DNA of 60,000 bases from Liolophura sinensis (taxonomy: Eukaryota; Mollusca; Polyplacophora; Chitonida; Chitonidae), in the NCBI RefSeq assembly GCF_032854445.1, contig NC_088301.1:37251187-37311186 (forward strand), read 5' to 3'. The notes under the pieces are model-generated. The model was not told the DNA's origin. It saw only the letters and a list, made by a program, of their open reading frames with translations, and ran no database searches. Positions 47,201-58,700 of the stretch are shown here, in pieces; position 1 is the stretch's first letter; the number at the start of each line of letters is the position of its first letter. The position numbers were made by a program, and so were the translations under genes.

Positions 47201-50200
47201 TTGGCAACCTATTAGAAATAAGCCACTCTTTGTTTGATAGGCAAAGGCATCTGTACAAGAATTAAAAATATTTATGCTGGAAAATGATGAATTCTCAAGT
47301 ATTTTTAGACTGCTTTCACCAGTATCATTTCAGCTGGCAGTCTTGGGCTATTTGTAACTGCATACATGTACCTATAGAAATGGCATGTTTCCAAGGCCAT
47401 ATACATTGTATACCTTACAAAAGAGGTATGCATTTATTACTAGAAAAGCCATAAGGATCACAACTGCTTATTTATCCGTGAGGGTACCTGCATTTTCAAC
47501 CTGAAAGGCTTATATCACATGTACATGGTAAACATAACATTATAAATCCCACTAGTAGTCCAAGGCTGTGAATTCTGTTTGAGTTTTATATTAGAAATAT
47601 CATGATACCATGTATGTGCTTAGCCCAAAGCTATTCTGTGTTGTGTTAAAGTGATTCATTATAAATGTGACATCATGATGTACTGTACGAATTAAATATC
47701 GAGTAATTATTAATTGATCTGGAAATCTGCTCAACCTCATTTTGCGCCAAAGACTTTGCTCACATGCTTGTTCCAGTCTTTGAAATTTGATTTCTTCATG
47801 TTTTTTTCTGTTTTATTGGCTTAGGCTTTGCTTAGTATACAACTCTTGAGTTGCTCTTTTTGTGCTGAACGTATTAAATACTGGTATATGGGACAAAAAG
47901 GAGTTCAAAAGACAGTATATCCATCTAGGATCTCGCATCAGAGAGTATTTTGATCTTGCTGTCTGTTTTGACATGTCAAATTTCATCTGATATTTACAGT
48001 ATTTTCCTGGGTAATGGGAGAATCTTGTCCCTTGACCCCCAACTTTAGCTGAGTATCTTGACTTACACAATCGAAAGGTAGATACTACATGATAAATGTA
48101 CATGTAGGAGGGAAGGAAATACATGAGAAGATTCAAACATGCAGGTTATTCCAAATACCAGATGATTTTTATAATCTGTTGGACGTAAACGTTCCGAAAA
48201 TGAAAAATTTATTTAAAAACTTGTTTTGAAGCCTGTCTGTTCACCATTTGGTGTCTGTACATGTAGTTGCTTTAGACTACACAAGCAACGTAGAAAGAGG
48301 ATGAGCGAAGTTTCTGGTTTCTTCAGTCTGTATTTCAGTAAATTTGGAGATATGTGTTGATGACTGGGTTCAGTATATTTTCAAATTTTTCAGTGTTGCA
48401 TGTTTGTGGCCAAACTGAGTATAGTGAGTGTCCAATATACCTAACATTACTGATGGCACTTCCTTATTTTGTATTTTACTCCAGCTGCTGTTCCGCCAAT
48501 CCCTGACGTATTTGAATCGCGTAGGGTGGTACATGTAACAACAGCTTGGTCAGTCTACGGACCTCCCAATGTCACAACTTACCATCAACCAGGAACTTTT
48601 ATGTGCAATATTGAGGTTGAGCTGATACTCCAACGAACATTTTGATCCAAGACTGTGTTAGTTTGTTATACAAACTAAGTTTTGAGCATGAGAGTCTAGT
48701 CTGATGTGTGGAAGAACTATTTTGTTATGAAAACCTGAAAGGACATAAGGCGACCTAAAATTCACACTGTGATGTAAATATTTCAGAAAAGTACAGAAAT
48801 GGAAGATGTTACCCAGAATCCAGAGATTTCAGTTTCCTCAGACATTGTCATTGAGAGTGTGCCCACTGAGGAGGACTCTATTGAGACAAATGTGCTGCAT
48901 CCTCTTTCTACCACCATCTGCAAACCAATGTCCATTATCATTTCAAATGACTGTGAGGTTTCCATCAAATCAGAAGAAATGCAGGAATCGCCATGTGCAG
49001 GTTCTGATGATGGGATTACTCTTGGAGATCAAGCACAATTTACAGAAACTGGCAACCTTCAAATTGGCATCAAGGGAAAACCACAGAAGTCTCAGCAAAC
49101 AGCTGCAAAACCTGCCAAGAAACCTTCAAAAAAGTGCAACAGGAAACGTGGATTAAGGGATGAAAAGCAGCTAGAAACCTTTGACAACGACGTCAAGAGT
49201 GAAGGTCAGTCTTTGTGCAAATTTTATGCACATGATATGTACATGCAAGACAGATTGTCCCTTCAAATCTGTTTAATATAGAGATGTAACTTCTGCATGG
49301 GGGTGTATGTTTTTGTCTGCTTATTTATCAGTATCAGTATTACTTCCAAGCGTTCCCCTGAGAACAGAATTTGTGTTCATGGAAAAACAAGAAACAGGGA
49401 CCGTATAAAAGTTTAAGCCATTCTGTCTGGCAAAATGTTTCCACTGTCTTGCATAACTGAATAAGGATTACTTGAAGTGAAACTGCCCATTAGTTTTTCC
49501 AAATATTCTATGGTTTATGCTTGTAAGGTGCTTGTTACCTTCTTCATTTTTATACTTTGAGTTGTGGAATTGTCTATTTCTAGGCAGAGTTTTTGTTCTT
49601 AAGAGTCTGGGGGTTAATGGGTCTTGTGTAAACATTTATCATGCACAGAGAAAAGGGCTGGTTAGTTAGGTCCAACTGTGTGGTATAAGCATGATAAGGC
49701 CTTCTTCTGTAAAGTTAGACATTGAAGATCCACTTGATCAACTGCACACTCAGTGTTCCATACACACCCGATGTGGAAATTGTACCGTAGCATAATTATC
49801 GTGCTATTAAAATGACCGATGGCCATCATTAAAAATTCTTTGGGGGTAACCCAAACCTGTCAGAAAAAAATATGCTCTGTCGGTAGGTGAATTTGTTTTT
49901 TATTTTGGCTAATGAGAGACATAGAGATTGTTAATATAATTAACATTGAGAGAAAAGAGAAATTTTATCTGAAGCCCAATAAGAACTTTAGAGCAGGGTG
50001 TCGGTTGGGTTATTGTGAAAGAACGCATGTTTTTAATGGTGGCTTTTGGATTTGTTTGCCATGTTTAACCGGAATGGACATTTACTCGAACTGTGGCAAA
50101 AAGGACTCCCGTGTGATTGTTTATAGTCCTTGTTGTAGGTATGGGAAAAAGACCTGACCTAGTCTTGGTGTGGAATGAAAAAAATGTCAGTTTGTCTGCC

Positions 50201-53200
50201 ATATATTATGCAGTAAGCTAAATGGTAATAGGCAAGTGACATTGTTCGTGTATTTAAAATTTGTTTTGCTTCAGATTAGGTGTATTTTTGTGGACAGTCT
50301 TGACAAGGGCATTGTTTGCTCGTAATTTCAGCTCAAACATTTTCGTGTTGTTACAAACTTGTAATACTGGTACATTCTTGATAATTTCTTGTAGACGAGG
50401 ATCTGGGATTAGGAGCAACTATCAAAGAACCTTGGGCCAAGTCTTTTGCTTGTCTGTGGCAAGATGGTCCTGTTGACTTCTTCAGTGAGCAGCTGTATAA
50501 CACTGTGATGGCTATGAGTGCTCCACACTGCAGTGTCTGTGCCCTCCTCAGACCTTCACCTGTAAGTATTGGGTAAAAATTGTACTAGATTTATTTACTT
50601 TTGTTATTGCCACTTTATCATTGAGCCAGCTTACAAATTGTAACTGTGAATTATTCACCATAAATGAATAATTCCAGGTGAAATTTTACATTTAGAATCG
50701 TGCATAAACATGTTTCTTTCTGATGTAATGGAATACATGTAACTTTGTCAAAATGCATGCAAAGGACCTTACCTCGGTGCAAGCACTACTGCTACTTACT
50801 TGTACTGAACCCTTTAAGAAGCAAATCGTAAATATGTAATATAGTGTGGTTAGCACCTGTTTAAAGAACCAGGTGATTGATAATCAATAAGAGAACAAAA
50901 TTATGCTTGCAGAAACACAAATGATGAAATTATGAATTCCCATCTGTAACAAGGGATATTGTCTCTGCTAGATACTAATGAGGAAGAAATAGTGTCAAAA
51001 ATATTTGCTGATGTGTGTTATTGTGTAATTAATAAAAAAAATTTTTACAGGTGACCTGTGAGGCTTGGGAGTCCTGTAAACATTTGTCTGCATTGGTGAG
51101 ACCAGGGTCAGATGGGATACCAACTCGATCTGCTCCACTGATCTCGGAGGTGTGCTTTTCTTCTAGTGCTCAAAACCCAGAGCCCATGGGAACAAATTCT
51201 GTGGTTGGAGAAGATGGAGCCAGTGATCTGCTGGTCTGTGACAGCTGCAAACTCTGTGTACATGCCAGTAAGTTCTGCTGACTGCTTTTGTGGGAGTGGG
51301 CTGGTGAGTGCCACCTAAAACCACTAGTAGCTCACCAGTGAGGGTTCATGTTCAAATCCAGTCCATTGTGCCTGGGCACTTGAGGGCTCTTTCCCATACA
51401 GAGTTGTTTTCACAACTATCACTGTTGACAGCATTGACACTGCATTGAACTTAATTTCCGCACTAACTGCTGGCACTTGAGGAAAACTGTACTTTAAATA
51501 AAACCATTTTACTCCCCAAGAAGCAGAGAAGTGTTTTTCTACTTTCATCTGGTATGTCACCAGGGACATATGTAGAAAAACATAAAAGGTTCTTATCCCA
51601 AACTTTAATGGTGACATTGTGACTGCATAAAGAAATTTACAAAATGCAACTCTCTTTCTAAGATCTTGTAAGTCTGTGAATGAAAGAAATTTATATGAAA
51701 ACCTAACTTTTTCATGGTAAAGTATTATATTTTCGTTTAATTTACTTGGTAGTTTTAATACAGCTTGTTTAGTTTGGGTGGCCAGTACTTTGGAGTCCTA
51801 GTGTTTTCCAGAACCGAAGTGACTCTGGATGTGACCTGTAAGTTTAAGATTAATGCTGATACACTTGCACTGTTTCTGTAGAGAGTTGGTTATTATCTGA
51901 TGTATAACAGTTGGTTTGTTTAAAATTCTGTAACCTGTGATAAATTGTACATGTAATTGTTTAGATCCAGACTTCTTTTTTGTCTCATGAATTGTTGTCT
52001 TTTTTGTTGTCAGGCTGCTATGGTGTACTGGATAGTCCACCGGAGATTTGGAAATGTGACCGCTGCCAGGAAGACAACAGAAATGCTGTATGTAGATGTG
52101 TTTTTCCTGCATAACATAATAGCATACAGGGGAAAAGAGAAAATAGACTGAAAGGAACAATTGTACTAATGACATTTGATCTTATTCAAGACACAGAAAC
52201 ATCTTAAACCATATTGTAGGTTGTACCTTAAAATGAACTTAATGTCGGACATAAGCTGTTGTCATTTTATACCAGCCAGTGAAATATTTTATTGAAATAA
52301 AGGTGGTGTCAGTGGAAAGAAATTGATCATTTAAGTGAAGATACTGTCGTATGGTGTTGGCTTTGGGTAAAAATGTGTATTAATTATTATATTTGTTGGA
52401 ATTATCTGCAAGCATATAGCTAATTTTTTCATGTGTTTAAAGTGCAAGTTCAGAGTTAAGAATAAGATTCAAATAAGCAAATTAATACATGTTGCAGTAA
52501 TGGTCATAGTATTTTCATATCGTTGTTACAGTAAATCCTCATTCTTTATTTTAGAGCTGTTGTTTGTGCTGTCTGAGAGGTGGAGCTCTGAAGAACACAA
52601 CCAGTGGAGAGTGGGCTCATATCTGGTGTGCTCTCACAATCCCATTGGTTGTATTTAGCCAAATACAGAAGCGAGAAGGCATCAATCTCGATCAACTGGA
52701 ACATTCAAGATACAAGCTTGTAAGTGGGAAAAATATCCAGGGTGAAGTCTGATACAGATCCATTTGTTATATTTTTGGTTGTTGAATTATCTGAATTCTC
52801 ATTTTGTGTACACAAAAACAATCAGCTATTTTCAAGCCTCTGCAGGTGTTTTGTTTTGAATTATTCTGTTTCCAAAGCTTTCAGATAGGTCAAAATGATT
52901 TTTTGTCACTCTGCTTAAATATTGGGTAGCATATTATTATTTGACATTGGTATTGTTTTTTCATTCTTTTTTATGTTTTCTTTAGAAGTGTGTGTACTGT
53001 AACAGTGCAGAGAGCTTGATAAACCTGGTGTTTGCACCAGTGCTCTGTTGGAAGGTGCCCTACCTCATTTCATGTTACCTGTGCACATGCTGCTGGTGTG
53101 GATTTCACTACCAGTGATTGGCCATTCCTGTTTATGTCACCTGTACAAAACATGCTCATAAAGGAAAAGTGAGTTGACAAAGAATTATTTTACTCTCTGG

Positions 53201-55770
53201 ATACACTGTAGGCAAAGCCACAACTCTATCATAAAAATGTTCTTTTGAAATAGACACATTAAGTTGTCACACGGTTGTACCAGTCCTCTCCCTTGTCTCA
53301 CTGAAGCTGAACCATGTTTGCAGCTTTGTGACAAAATTTGTTAGAAAATAATAAGAAAACTTCGGGATGGAAAATTTTTATGTACATGTAAGGACAACAA
53401 GCCATACCCTTCAGAATACATTAGTTTTTAATTGAGCTATTTCTTCACACAAAAAAAAAATAAAAAATAAGATGAGAAAAATTATGTTGTGTTTTATACA
53501 GACAGTTTAAATTCATCAGAAAATAAGAGATGTGATTGTGTGAAAATGTGATGATACATCATTAATGTTTAATGTTGTAGGATTACCTTTGATTACAATG
53601 CGATTTTTTGGTAATTTTCAGGTATCCTCGAGGGATTTAAATGATCTAAACCTGAAGAGTTATGTGTATGCTAAATACAAGAACGGCCGATATTACAACG
53701 CTCAAATTATTGATCGCAAGATGCAGACATTTTACCATGTAGACTTTGACGATGGGTCATTCTCTGATAACCTTCACCCTGAAGACATTGAGGTGGGTAT
53801 GGCATAATAAAACCTGTTCTGATAGAAATGTAAATGTGTTGAGTAGAGAGTTGTACAGTGCCATTATCTTGAGATTTTTTCAACCTTGAATGAAACAAAT
53901 GTCACAACCTTCATACCCCCATAAGAGGCTTTGAAAACAGTGAATTATTACAAAAAGAAAGCAATTCCTTGTCATAGCCAAGAGACTGATGCTTCACTAG
54001 GTAAAAAAAAAAAGAAAAAAATTAACATGAAACACCACACATTTATGCATTCTCATCACTAGATACCTGGCTTACTAAGGCCGGAACAAATTAGTAAAAA
54101 AGTCATTACACTGAATCTGATTGGCGAAAGTAGGCAAGATGTTTTTGTCTGTTGTACATGTAGATATGCAGTTGTTCAGTACCCCAGAGTGTAATTGTTA
54201 TTAGATGTGCTGCCTGATTAACCACTTCGTCTTCTCCTATGGAGTTTGAAATTCTATATGTAACTGAATCTGTTAAGGCTGGTTGGAAAATATTGGAGAA
54301 TGAGCCATTCATGAGATATTAGAATGAAATTCCAAACAATACGTTCACCAGTGGTTATTTGTTGTAGGGTTTTGATTGTGTGGTGCCTCCCCCAGTGAAC
54401 TCGGCTGTTCAGGTTCGATGGACAGATGGATCACTGTATGGAGCAGTGTTCAGAGGGACCAACAGCCATATTATGTACACGGTAGGAAATTTCATCAGCT
54501 GAGGAATTTATTGTTTACTTTATTGTGCACAACATGCACTTGTAACACTGTTCATGCTATATATAACTGTTTTAAACTCGTAGAACATACATGATTTAAC
54601 ATAAAAATTGCTTCATGAATAAAAGAATTTATGTAGTAGGAAAAAAACTACAAAAAAAAAAACAAATAACTGAACTGTTTCCAGACAGTACATTTTTTCA
54701 CCACACACCCAAGGTCTTATCTGTGAATATGTAAAACTAAAAGACAATTAGAAACTACTCACTTAGCTCTCAAAGCTGGAAGGAAAGTTGTTAATGGAGA
54801 TCTATCAAAAAGCTGCGGGCATTTCACAATTCTTGCGCATTCACACAGGTTGGGTAAAACAGGCCAGGACTGTTGGAAGCTAACGTGATTAAAACACATG
54901 ATGTTATGGGAGTTGCTAAAATCGTCATTGAGCCCAATGGCATGACTACAAGATGTATATTCAATCTAACAACTGCTTTGAAACCTCATCTTTTAGAGCG
55001 CATTAGTTTGGAAGAGCCCCCACCTTGTCAAGTCTAAACCTCAGTGAACCTGCGAGACTTGTGAAATACCAGCTTAGTATGGCCATATCATATACCACAT
55101 GAAAAGAATTTAACTGGAGGTGCCAGATTTAAATTGTCTTGTTTTCCAGTTTGATCACTTATAGTAATAGATTTTTCACTTTATAACTAAGGTTGAGTTT
55201 GAAGATGGGTCTCAGAGGAAGTTTGAGCGAGAAGAAGTTTGGAGTAGAGATGAAGAATTACCGAAGCACATCAAGTCCAAAATTGTAAGATTCTTTTGGT
55301 CACCTAATTGTCATGTATTGTATTGTTTTAAATCTTTTCAAAGGAATTATTTAAAAAAAGGTGGCATTTTTTGTTTCTGGAGCTGAAGTAAAAAAAAGTA
55401 GATATAATTGAAGTGATTTTTTGACTGTACATGTTAAAACTTGGAAGACCTAAATAGGTCATTTTTAACCATTATACTTCTAGGGCTATATACTACATTT
55501 CATTTTGAAGTTTTGAAAATTGCTTTGTAGAATTGGCTAGTGGAATTAAGGCCATGTTTACAAATCAAAAAATAATTGGGTTTCCCAGACTATAATTAAA
55601 AATTAATCAATGAATATATGGTAGTGGTGTGTTAATTTTTTTCTTTTGCTCTTTTACAGTCCAAAGCTACAGAAAGGAAGTATGACATGTTTTACCAAGA
55701 TGAAGTTGTTGACAGTCGCAGGCAGAGAATCCGTAAAATGCCATTTTCTTTACAGGAGTTTGCTTGTTAA
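33981..55770 (+). CDS. KDM4: Histone lysine demethylase KDM4 (JMJD2), 17 coding exons, expanded linker
   Basis: KDM4 is a nuclear Fe(II)/2-oxoglutarate dioxygenase that removes di/trimethyl marks from H3K9 and H3K36. Coding exons: 33981-34115, 34384-34559, 35924-36282, 36810-36913, 37365-37502, 38039-38208, 43368-47034, 48787-49204, 50395-50561, 51051-51267, 52014-52087, 52555-52719, 52986-53168, 53622-53792, 54368-54481, 55192-55284 and 55660-55770. They sum to 6462 bases, nominally 2153 residues; human KDM4A is 1064. Order is JmjN, JmjC, long disordered linker, PHD, extended PHD, double Tudor. Junctions keep phase; the intron after 36913 has a GC donor. The exon at 52986-53168 has two compensating frameshifts and an in-frame TGA as assembled. 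The domain set matches KDM4A-C; a single invertebrate KDM4 is assumed. Confidence 0.94.
34595..35345. repeat. Degenerate repeat-rich intron stretch including SINE A relic
   Basis: KDM4 intron 2 carries TCTATCCGTTCCTCCGTCC and TCTGGAGAATATCTCTGCAATTATT, a pattern I associate with dispersed mollusc intron repeats. At about 35045-35165 there is a weak SINE A resemblance (CTGGCTTCCTCC, ACCATTATTC, CATATTAGTTGAAATA). A near-palindrome, ATCCCCATAT..ATATGGGGGGAT, lies at about 35341-35368. Confidence 0.35.
36914..37364 (+). other. KDM4: GC-AG intron within KDM4 JmjC domain
   Basis: Exon 4 ends AAC AAG and the intron begins GCAAGT instead of GTAAGT; it ends CTTGTAG. Splicing here gives [23 protein letters not shown], which matches KDM4 exactly in length. 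The rest of the donor (AAG|GCAAGT) is a perfect U1 match, as usual for GC-AG introns. Confidence 0.85.
38586..39420. repeat. Intronic repeat block, copy 1
   Basis: It aligns with 40985-42057. Shared blocks include TATTGATTTTCGACCA.TAAC, GTAAAGAAAATG, AATTGCGACTG, TCAATCATGTCAGAGTTCAA, GCAATTTTCCCCCATATTTG, GCTACAGCTGTAGAGCTGA, GGGAGTTGCAGTGCTTGAAA and ATATTTGGCACTTTGAC. Within each copy a shorter module (GCGCAATTTCCAC..ACAGCTGTAAAACTGAAAATC) appears again, so the block is internally tandem. Confidence 0.7.
39640..39765. repeat. Tandem pair of about 60-base units
   Basis: GGTTCAAGTCTGTGGCCAGA..TGTAATTGTTCAGATTCTT is followed by GGTTCAAGCCTCTGGATAGA..TGTAATTGGTCGGATTTTT. It is a diverged direct duplication in KDM4 intron 6. 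Confidence 0.65.
39895..40390 (+). repeat. Dispersed repeat with GAACCACTGAACCGATTG core
   Basis: TTCTCAAGAACCACTGAACC followed by GATTG at 39982-40006 matches the inverse of 3817-3841 in the WLS intron, and similarity extends about 20 bases either side. The rest (TATAACTCGAGAACTATGGG and similar) has the style of old dispersed repeats. No open coding region. Confidence 0.5.
40985..42057. repeat. Intronic repeat block, copy 2, interrupted by a SINE
   Basis: Diverged copy of 38586-39420, lying about 2.4 kb downstream in direct orientation. Removing the SINE at 41268-41494 restores collinearity: AAAGGTTTTTAGTATG here against AAATATTTTAAGTACATGG in copy 1. A second internal module starts near 41940. 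Confidence 0.7.
41259..41503 (-). mobile_element. SINE family A, minus strand, with 9-bp target-site duplication
   Basis: Reading on the minus strand, the tRNA-like end is at the right (CTCACCAATGCTGTCGCTGTG) and the tail at the left (TTATTTATT at 41268). The body shows GGCCAGCATTATGATGGGTGG and GTTGCTGACAGACCTTCTCAC on the plus strand. AAAGGTTTT flanks it at 41259-41267 and 41495-41503. Confidence 0.85.
42110..43180. repeat. Pair of diverged related segments separated by about 650 bases
   Basis: Both segments contain AAGCTCARTATTAGTCATAT followed by ATGAAAATT, ATATGCAAATTA, a TTGGTTT..CATACAATRGAC block, GTATGGCRTA, CAATAAAGTTYGAGAA and ACTTCTGGSRGCC. They occur in the same order at 42110-42410 and 42765-43180. 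A run of at least 13 G lies between them. No coding potential. Confidence 0.65.
43368..47034 (+). CDS. KDM4: KDM4 giant exon 7: 1223-codon disordered linker
   Basis: The exon is 3667 bases, open throughout, with acceptor AATTATAG and donor ATG|GTAAGC; both phases match the neighbouring exons. It covers residues 361-1583 between JmjC and the PHD fingers. Composition is Ser/Gln/Pro/Lys-rich with no predicted fold. Basic clusters, likely nuclear localisation signals, are [16 protein letters not shown] and PPKKRRES. An AT-hook-like KPRKPRK is followed by a charged helix, [19 protein letters not shown]. Between 44908 and 45528 eight PPVLS-type units recur every 25-33 residues. I recognise no counterpart of this length in KDM4 of other animals; vertebrate linkers are a few hundred residues. 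Confidence 0.88.
44908..45528 (+). repeat. Eight-unit PPVLS protein repeat array within KDM4 exon 7
   Basis: Units start at 44908 (PPVLSPS), 44986 ([10 protein letters not shown]), 45085 ([10 protein letters not shown]), 45172 (PPVLSPHSS), 45265 (PPVLSMHNP), 45364 (PPVLSPHF), 45439 ([10 protein letters not shown]) and 45514 (PPTLAAQ). Consensus is PPVLSxQNSP. Spacing is 26, 33, 29, 31, 33, 25 and 25 codons. Codons differ between units, so this is old protein-level repetition, not a young DNA minisatellite. Confidence 0.8.
47035..48786. other. KDM4 intron 7
   Basis: AT-rich, no repeat family recognised and no exon candidate. Open frames such as 47813-48136 on the minus strand show no protein features. 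Confidence 0.6.
48787..49204 (+). CDS. KDM4: KDM4 exon 8: acidic then basic linker segment
   Basis: 139 codons plus one base. The first two thirds are acidic and Ser/Thr-rich ([20 protein letters not shown]); the end is strongly basic ([18 protein letters not shown]), a likely nuclear localisation or nucleic-acid contact. It joins in frame to exon 7 and to the conserved pre-PHD segment [18 protein letters not shown] in exon 9. Intron 8 (49205-50394) that follows shows nothing of note. Confidence 0.85.
50395..53168 (+). CDS. KDM4: KDM4 exons 9-13: PHD finger and extended PHD
   Basis: Residues 1723-1991. The pre-PHD helix [15 protein letters not shown] leads to [12 protein letters not shown], then [16 protein letters not shown] and WKCDRC, the first finger. 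Exon 12 reads [26 protein letters not shown], the extended PHD zinc knuckle. Exon 13 starts KCVYC and should continue to a CxxCSxGRCPTxFHVTCA block. That block is present (53023 onward) but one frame away, and the frame returns near 53128. As assembled, an in-frame TGA lies at 53115-53117. Confidence 0.88.
51293..51505 (+). mobile_element. Possible third tRNA-like SINE
   Basis: KDM4 intron 10 carries GGCTGGTGAGTGCCACC and, about 40 bases on, TGTTCAAATCCAG, a good B box, followed by an unrelated body and a TTTAAATAAA tail. There is one copy only and no clear target-site duplication. Confidence 0.35.
53622..55284 (+). CDS. KDM4: KDM4 exons 14-16: double Tudor domain
   Basis: Residues 1992-2117. 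Tudor 1: [20 protein letters not shown] and [21 protein letters not shown]. Tudor 2: [20 protein letters not shown] and [19 protein letters not shown]. In KDM4A this interdigitated pair binds methylated H3K4 and H4K20 through an aromatic cage; the aromatic residues of the [10 protein letters not shown] strand are present. The final PKHIKSKI leads into the short C-terminal exon. Confidence 0.95.
55660..55770 (+). CDS. KDM4: KDM4 terminal coding exon
   Basis: 36 codons and a TAA at 55768-55770. The sequence [20 protein letters not shown] is a basic tail comparable to that after the Tudor domains in KDM4A. It joins in phase 0 to exon 16. Confidence 0.9.
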   Translation, partial: SKATERKYDMFYQDEVVDSRRQRIRKMPFSLQEFAC

Positions 55771-58700
55771 AACCGTTAAGCCTGTACTTCTGTTCCAAGC
55801 CTAGTATTTCTATACGCCAAAGCTTTGATCAATATGTAGAATGGTAAGCACAGTTTTTATTCTTTTTATATGTTTTTTTTTGTTAATGGACTGATTTTAT
55901 TTATGCTTTTTTCATGTATGTATGTGGTTTTTGAATTCTGAGCCAGTCCATGTTGCCTAAGATTGAATTCTGAGTAGCTCAAAGGAAACAGGAAATTTCA
56001 GTTAAAAAAGATGTGCATGATGATGCTGCACAGTTGCTTTCATATTTGCACATTATTCTTTGCAACACCCATAATGACTGGAATTTACCAACCATACTAT
56101 GGGCAAAAATTACAACCTGTCAGATTTGTTTTGAGAAATGATGTCATAAGTATGCTTTGAGAAACTGCTAACAGCTAAATTTTTTTCTACCTTTTTTCCA
56201 ATTGTTGTTCCACCTCTAAACATCATGCTCCTTAGAAATGTGTACACATATAGTACGTAAGAATTTATTATTTTCACCTAACAGTTATAATAATAACTTA
56301 ATTTACACCTGTTTAGTGAAGTAAGTCTAATTTGCTTTTGACAATAACTAGTACAGTTAAAATTTTGTTTCTGATGAAATGTGATTTTTGACAGCAGCCT
56401 GTCAAAATATAAATCAAATATTTCTGTTATTTGACTCCTTGTGATTTACAAGAAGTCTTGTATTTTATTATAATAGCTTGTCTTGTTACTCAGTCAGATA
56501 TTTGTATGACAGAAAGCAGACCAGTGATACTTTTAACAATCCTCCAGACAAATCCCCTACCGGTGACTTAACAGACGATCTTTTCAGAAGTGAAACTAGA
56601 CACAGCAGCAACTCGAATGGCCATTTTCAACTTTTGCAATTTCTACATGACAAAAATTTCTGGAAAGCAAAAGGCGGAGTACAGGCAGTCTCCATGCAAT
56701 TCATGCACCTGTGCTGTAGCTTACATTACATGTACCTGAAACAGACACATCATGGATAATTTCAAACATACAGTGTATAACCCACTGTACATTTACCTAC
56801 AAGTTTGACAGAACTTCATCTTACATGGAGCACTGGTGTGTCACATGTGACTGGTATCTTTTGTTTTCGCCTGTCACTGAGAAAAGTTATGTGCTTTGGA
56901 CAGGTGGAAATCTTATTACATGTGTATTTCAGCCTCAATACCTTGTGCTTAAAGACAAATGGACATAATTGTGAATTTATTTGTCCCTTTCATACTATTT
57001 TTGCTCTCTTTTTTTTTTTCTCTATAGCCCAAAAGAATAATGATATCTATGGGTTTGTGAGCATGTTCTGGGGTATGGTCAATGGATGACGATTAGGCCC
57101 ACTATATTATCGAGCCAAGTATGAACAGATGTGACAGATAAGCAACTTTTTTGAGTGGATATGACCAAAACTGCTCCGTATTGTTAAGCAAATAATTCAA
57201 GACTTTTTAGTTTCATCCACTTACTAAGGTCAAGGAATACATCTTGCAGCTTTCTTTTTTTTTTTCACCCATTAAAAAAAGAGTGAAAAATGATGGTGTA
57301 TTTATGGTTATAGAGTATGGTGTTAAGCATCAGTGAAATAAATATCAACTGGCCTAATGTGACAAACATGTAATCCAGAGCTATTTCGATCATAACCTGT
57401 TAGCATGAAGCTGGATTGATACTATCATGTTCATCAGTGTGTAAGAAGGTATATATTTACTGTGGTAACAAAAAGAAAAGAGATGAAGTCACTACTTTTG
57501 TATATATTGGCATTGTTAGAATTCTTCAGAGAATGGTTTTCAGATACATGTATTATTCCTTCTCATATTACTAAAAAAAAGAATGGATGTAGCATGAGAT
57601 AGTTTTACATGAAACTGAACTCATTGGCTCATAGTATACGAGTCGTCAGTTAATGTGTTACAAAAATAGTTAAGTAGTATTTGTAACTTGGTTAGAGATC
57701 TATGCATAACATACTGTGTCCACACATTTAGTGACAATAACAAAGAGGTCCACCAATGTTAGTTGGATAGGTGTTGCTGCTGATTTCTGTCATCACTGCA
57801 TTAAATACTTGCAGGCAGTACACTGACAAGCTCTGCCTCTTAAGACTAAACTTGTTTATCTGGTAATTCAAGGAAATAAGTCGGATTCAGATAGTAAAAT
57901 TAGAGGTTCGTACATCTGAAATGTTCCTCCTAATGCAGGTATCCAGACATTTGGCACATGATAGTAGTACAAACACTGATCTCTAATTGTGCCAGAAGCT
58001 CATTTGTAGTTCCATGTTTTAAGGGCTTCTCAAATGTGTCAACTTCCATTTACTATTTGAATTCTCAGGGATTATACTATTTTGAAATACACACACAGGG
58101 AGACAAGTGTTAGGGAGTTCTGTTGTTTCCATTTTTGAAGTCTAATTAACTTCTCTTAAGTTCCCTCTCTTTCCAGAATTGGCAAGGACTTAAGGATTTT
58201 TCTAGGTTCAGACAATATCTAAATATCTGTTAGAACAAGTTCAGCATGTCAGCTTCAACCATGAAACCAGTTTGGTTAGTAAGGATTTGTTACAGTCGTA
58301 CCGATTACTCGTTGACATGTCATACATTTTACATTAGCTGTTCACTGTGATGGTTTTCGTATTCATTAGGTGGATTTCACCGTCTCATTTTCTAAATATC
58401 ATTATGAAAAAATTAATGTTATTTATATCTTTGCTTGTTTTTTATTTGGCAACTTTTAACAGCCCATGTGGAATTTTGTTGTTTACCAGTGTGCCATGCT
58501 ATTATTATTAAGTAGAGCTTACTTTGTGACCAGTGAAATTGCAAAAAGAATGTTGCAAAGTTACATAATTGGCCTAAACATTCTTTTATGAATATACAGT
58601 TTTGTTTGCATCCAATTTCATTATCAAGTGTTTGTTGACTTCTGGAACAGCTACCAAACTGCCAACAGTCAAAACACAACTACATGTACGTGAACCATAT

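Noticed and set aside
976-55770. Idea that WLS, GAK and KDM4 form a functional cluster
   Set aside because: Same orientation only; kilobase spacers, separate candidate poly(A) signals and unrelated roles give no support for joint function.
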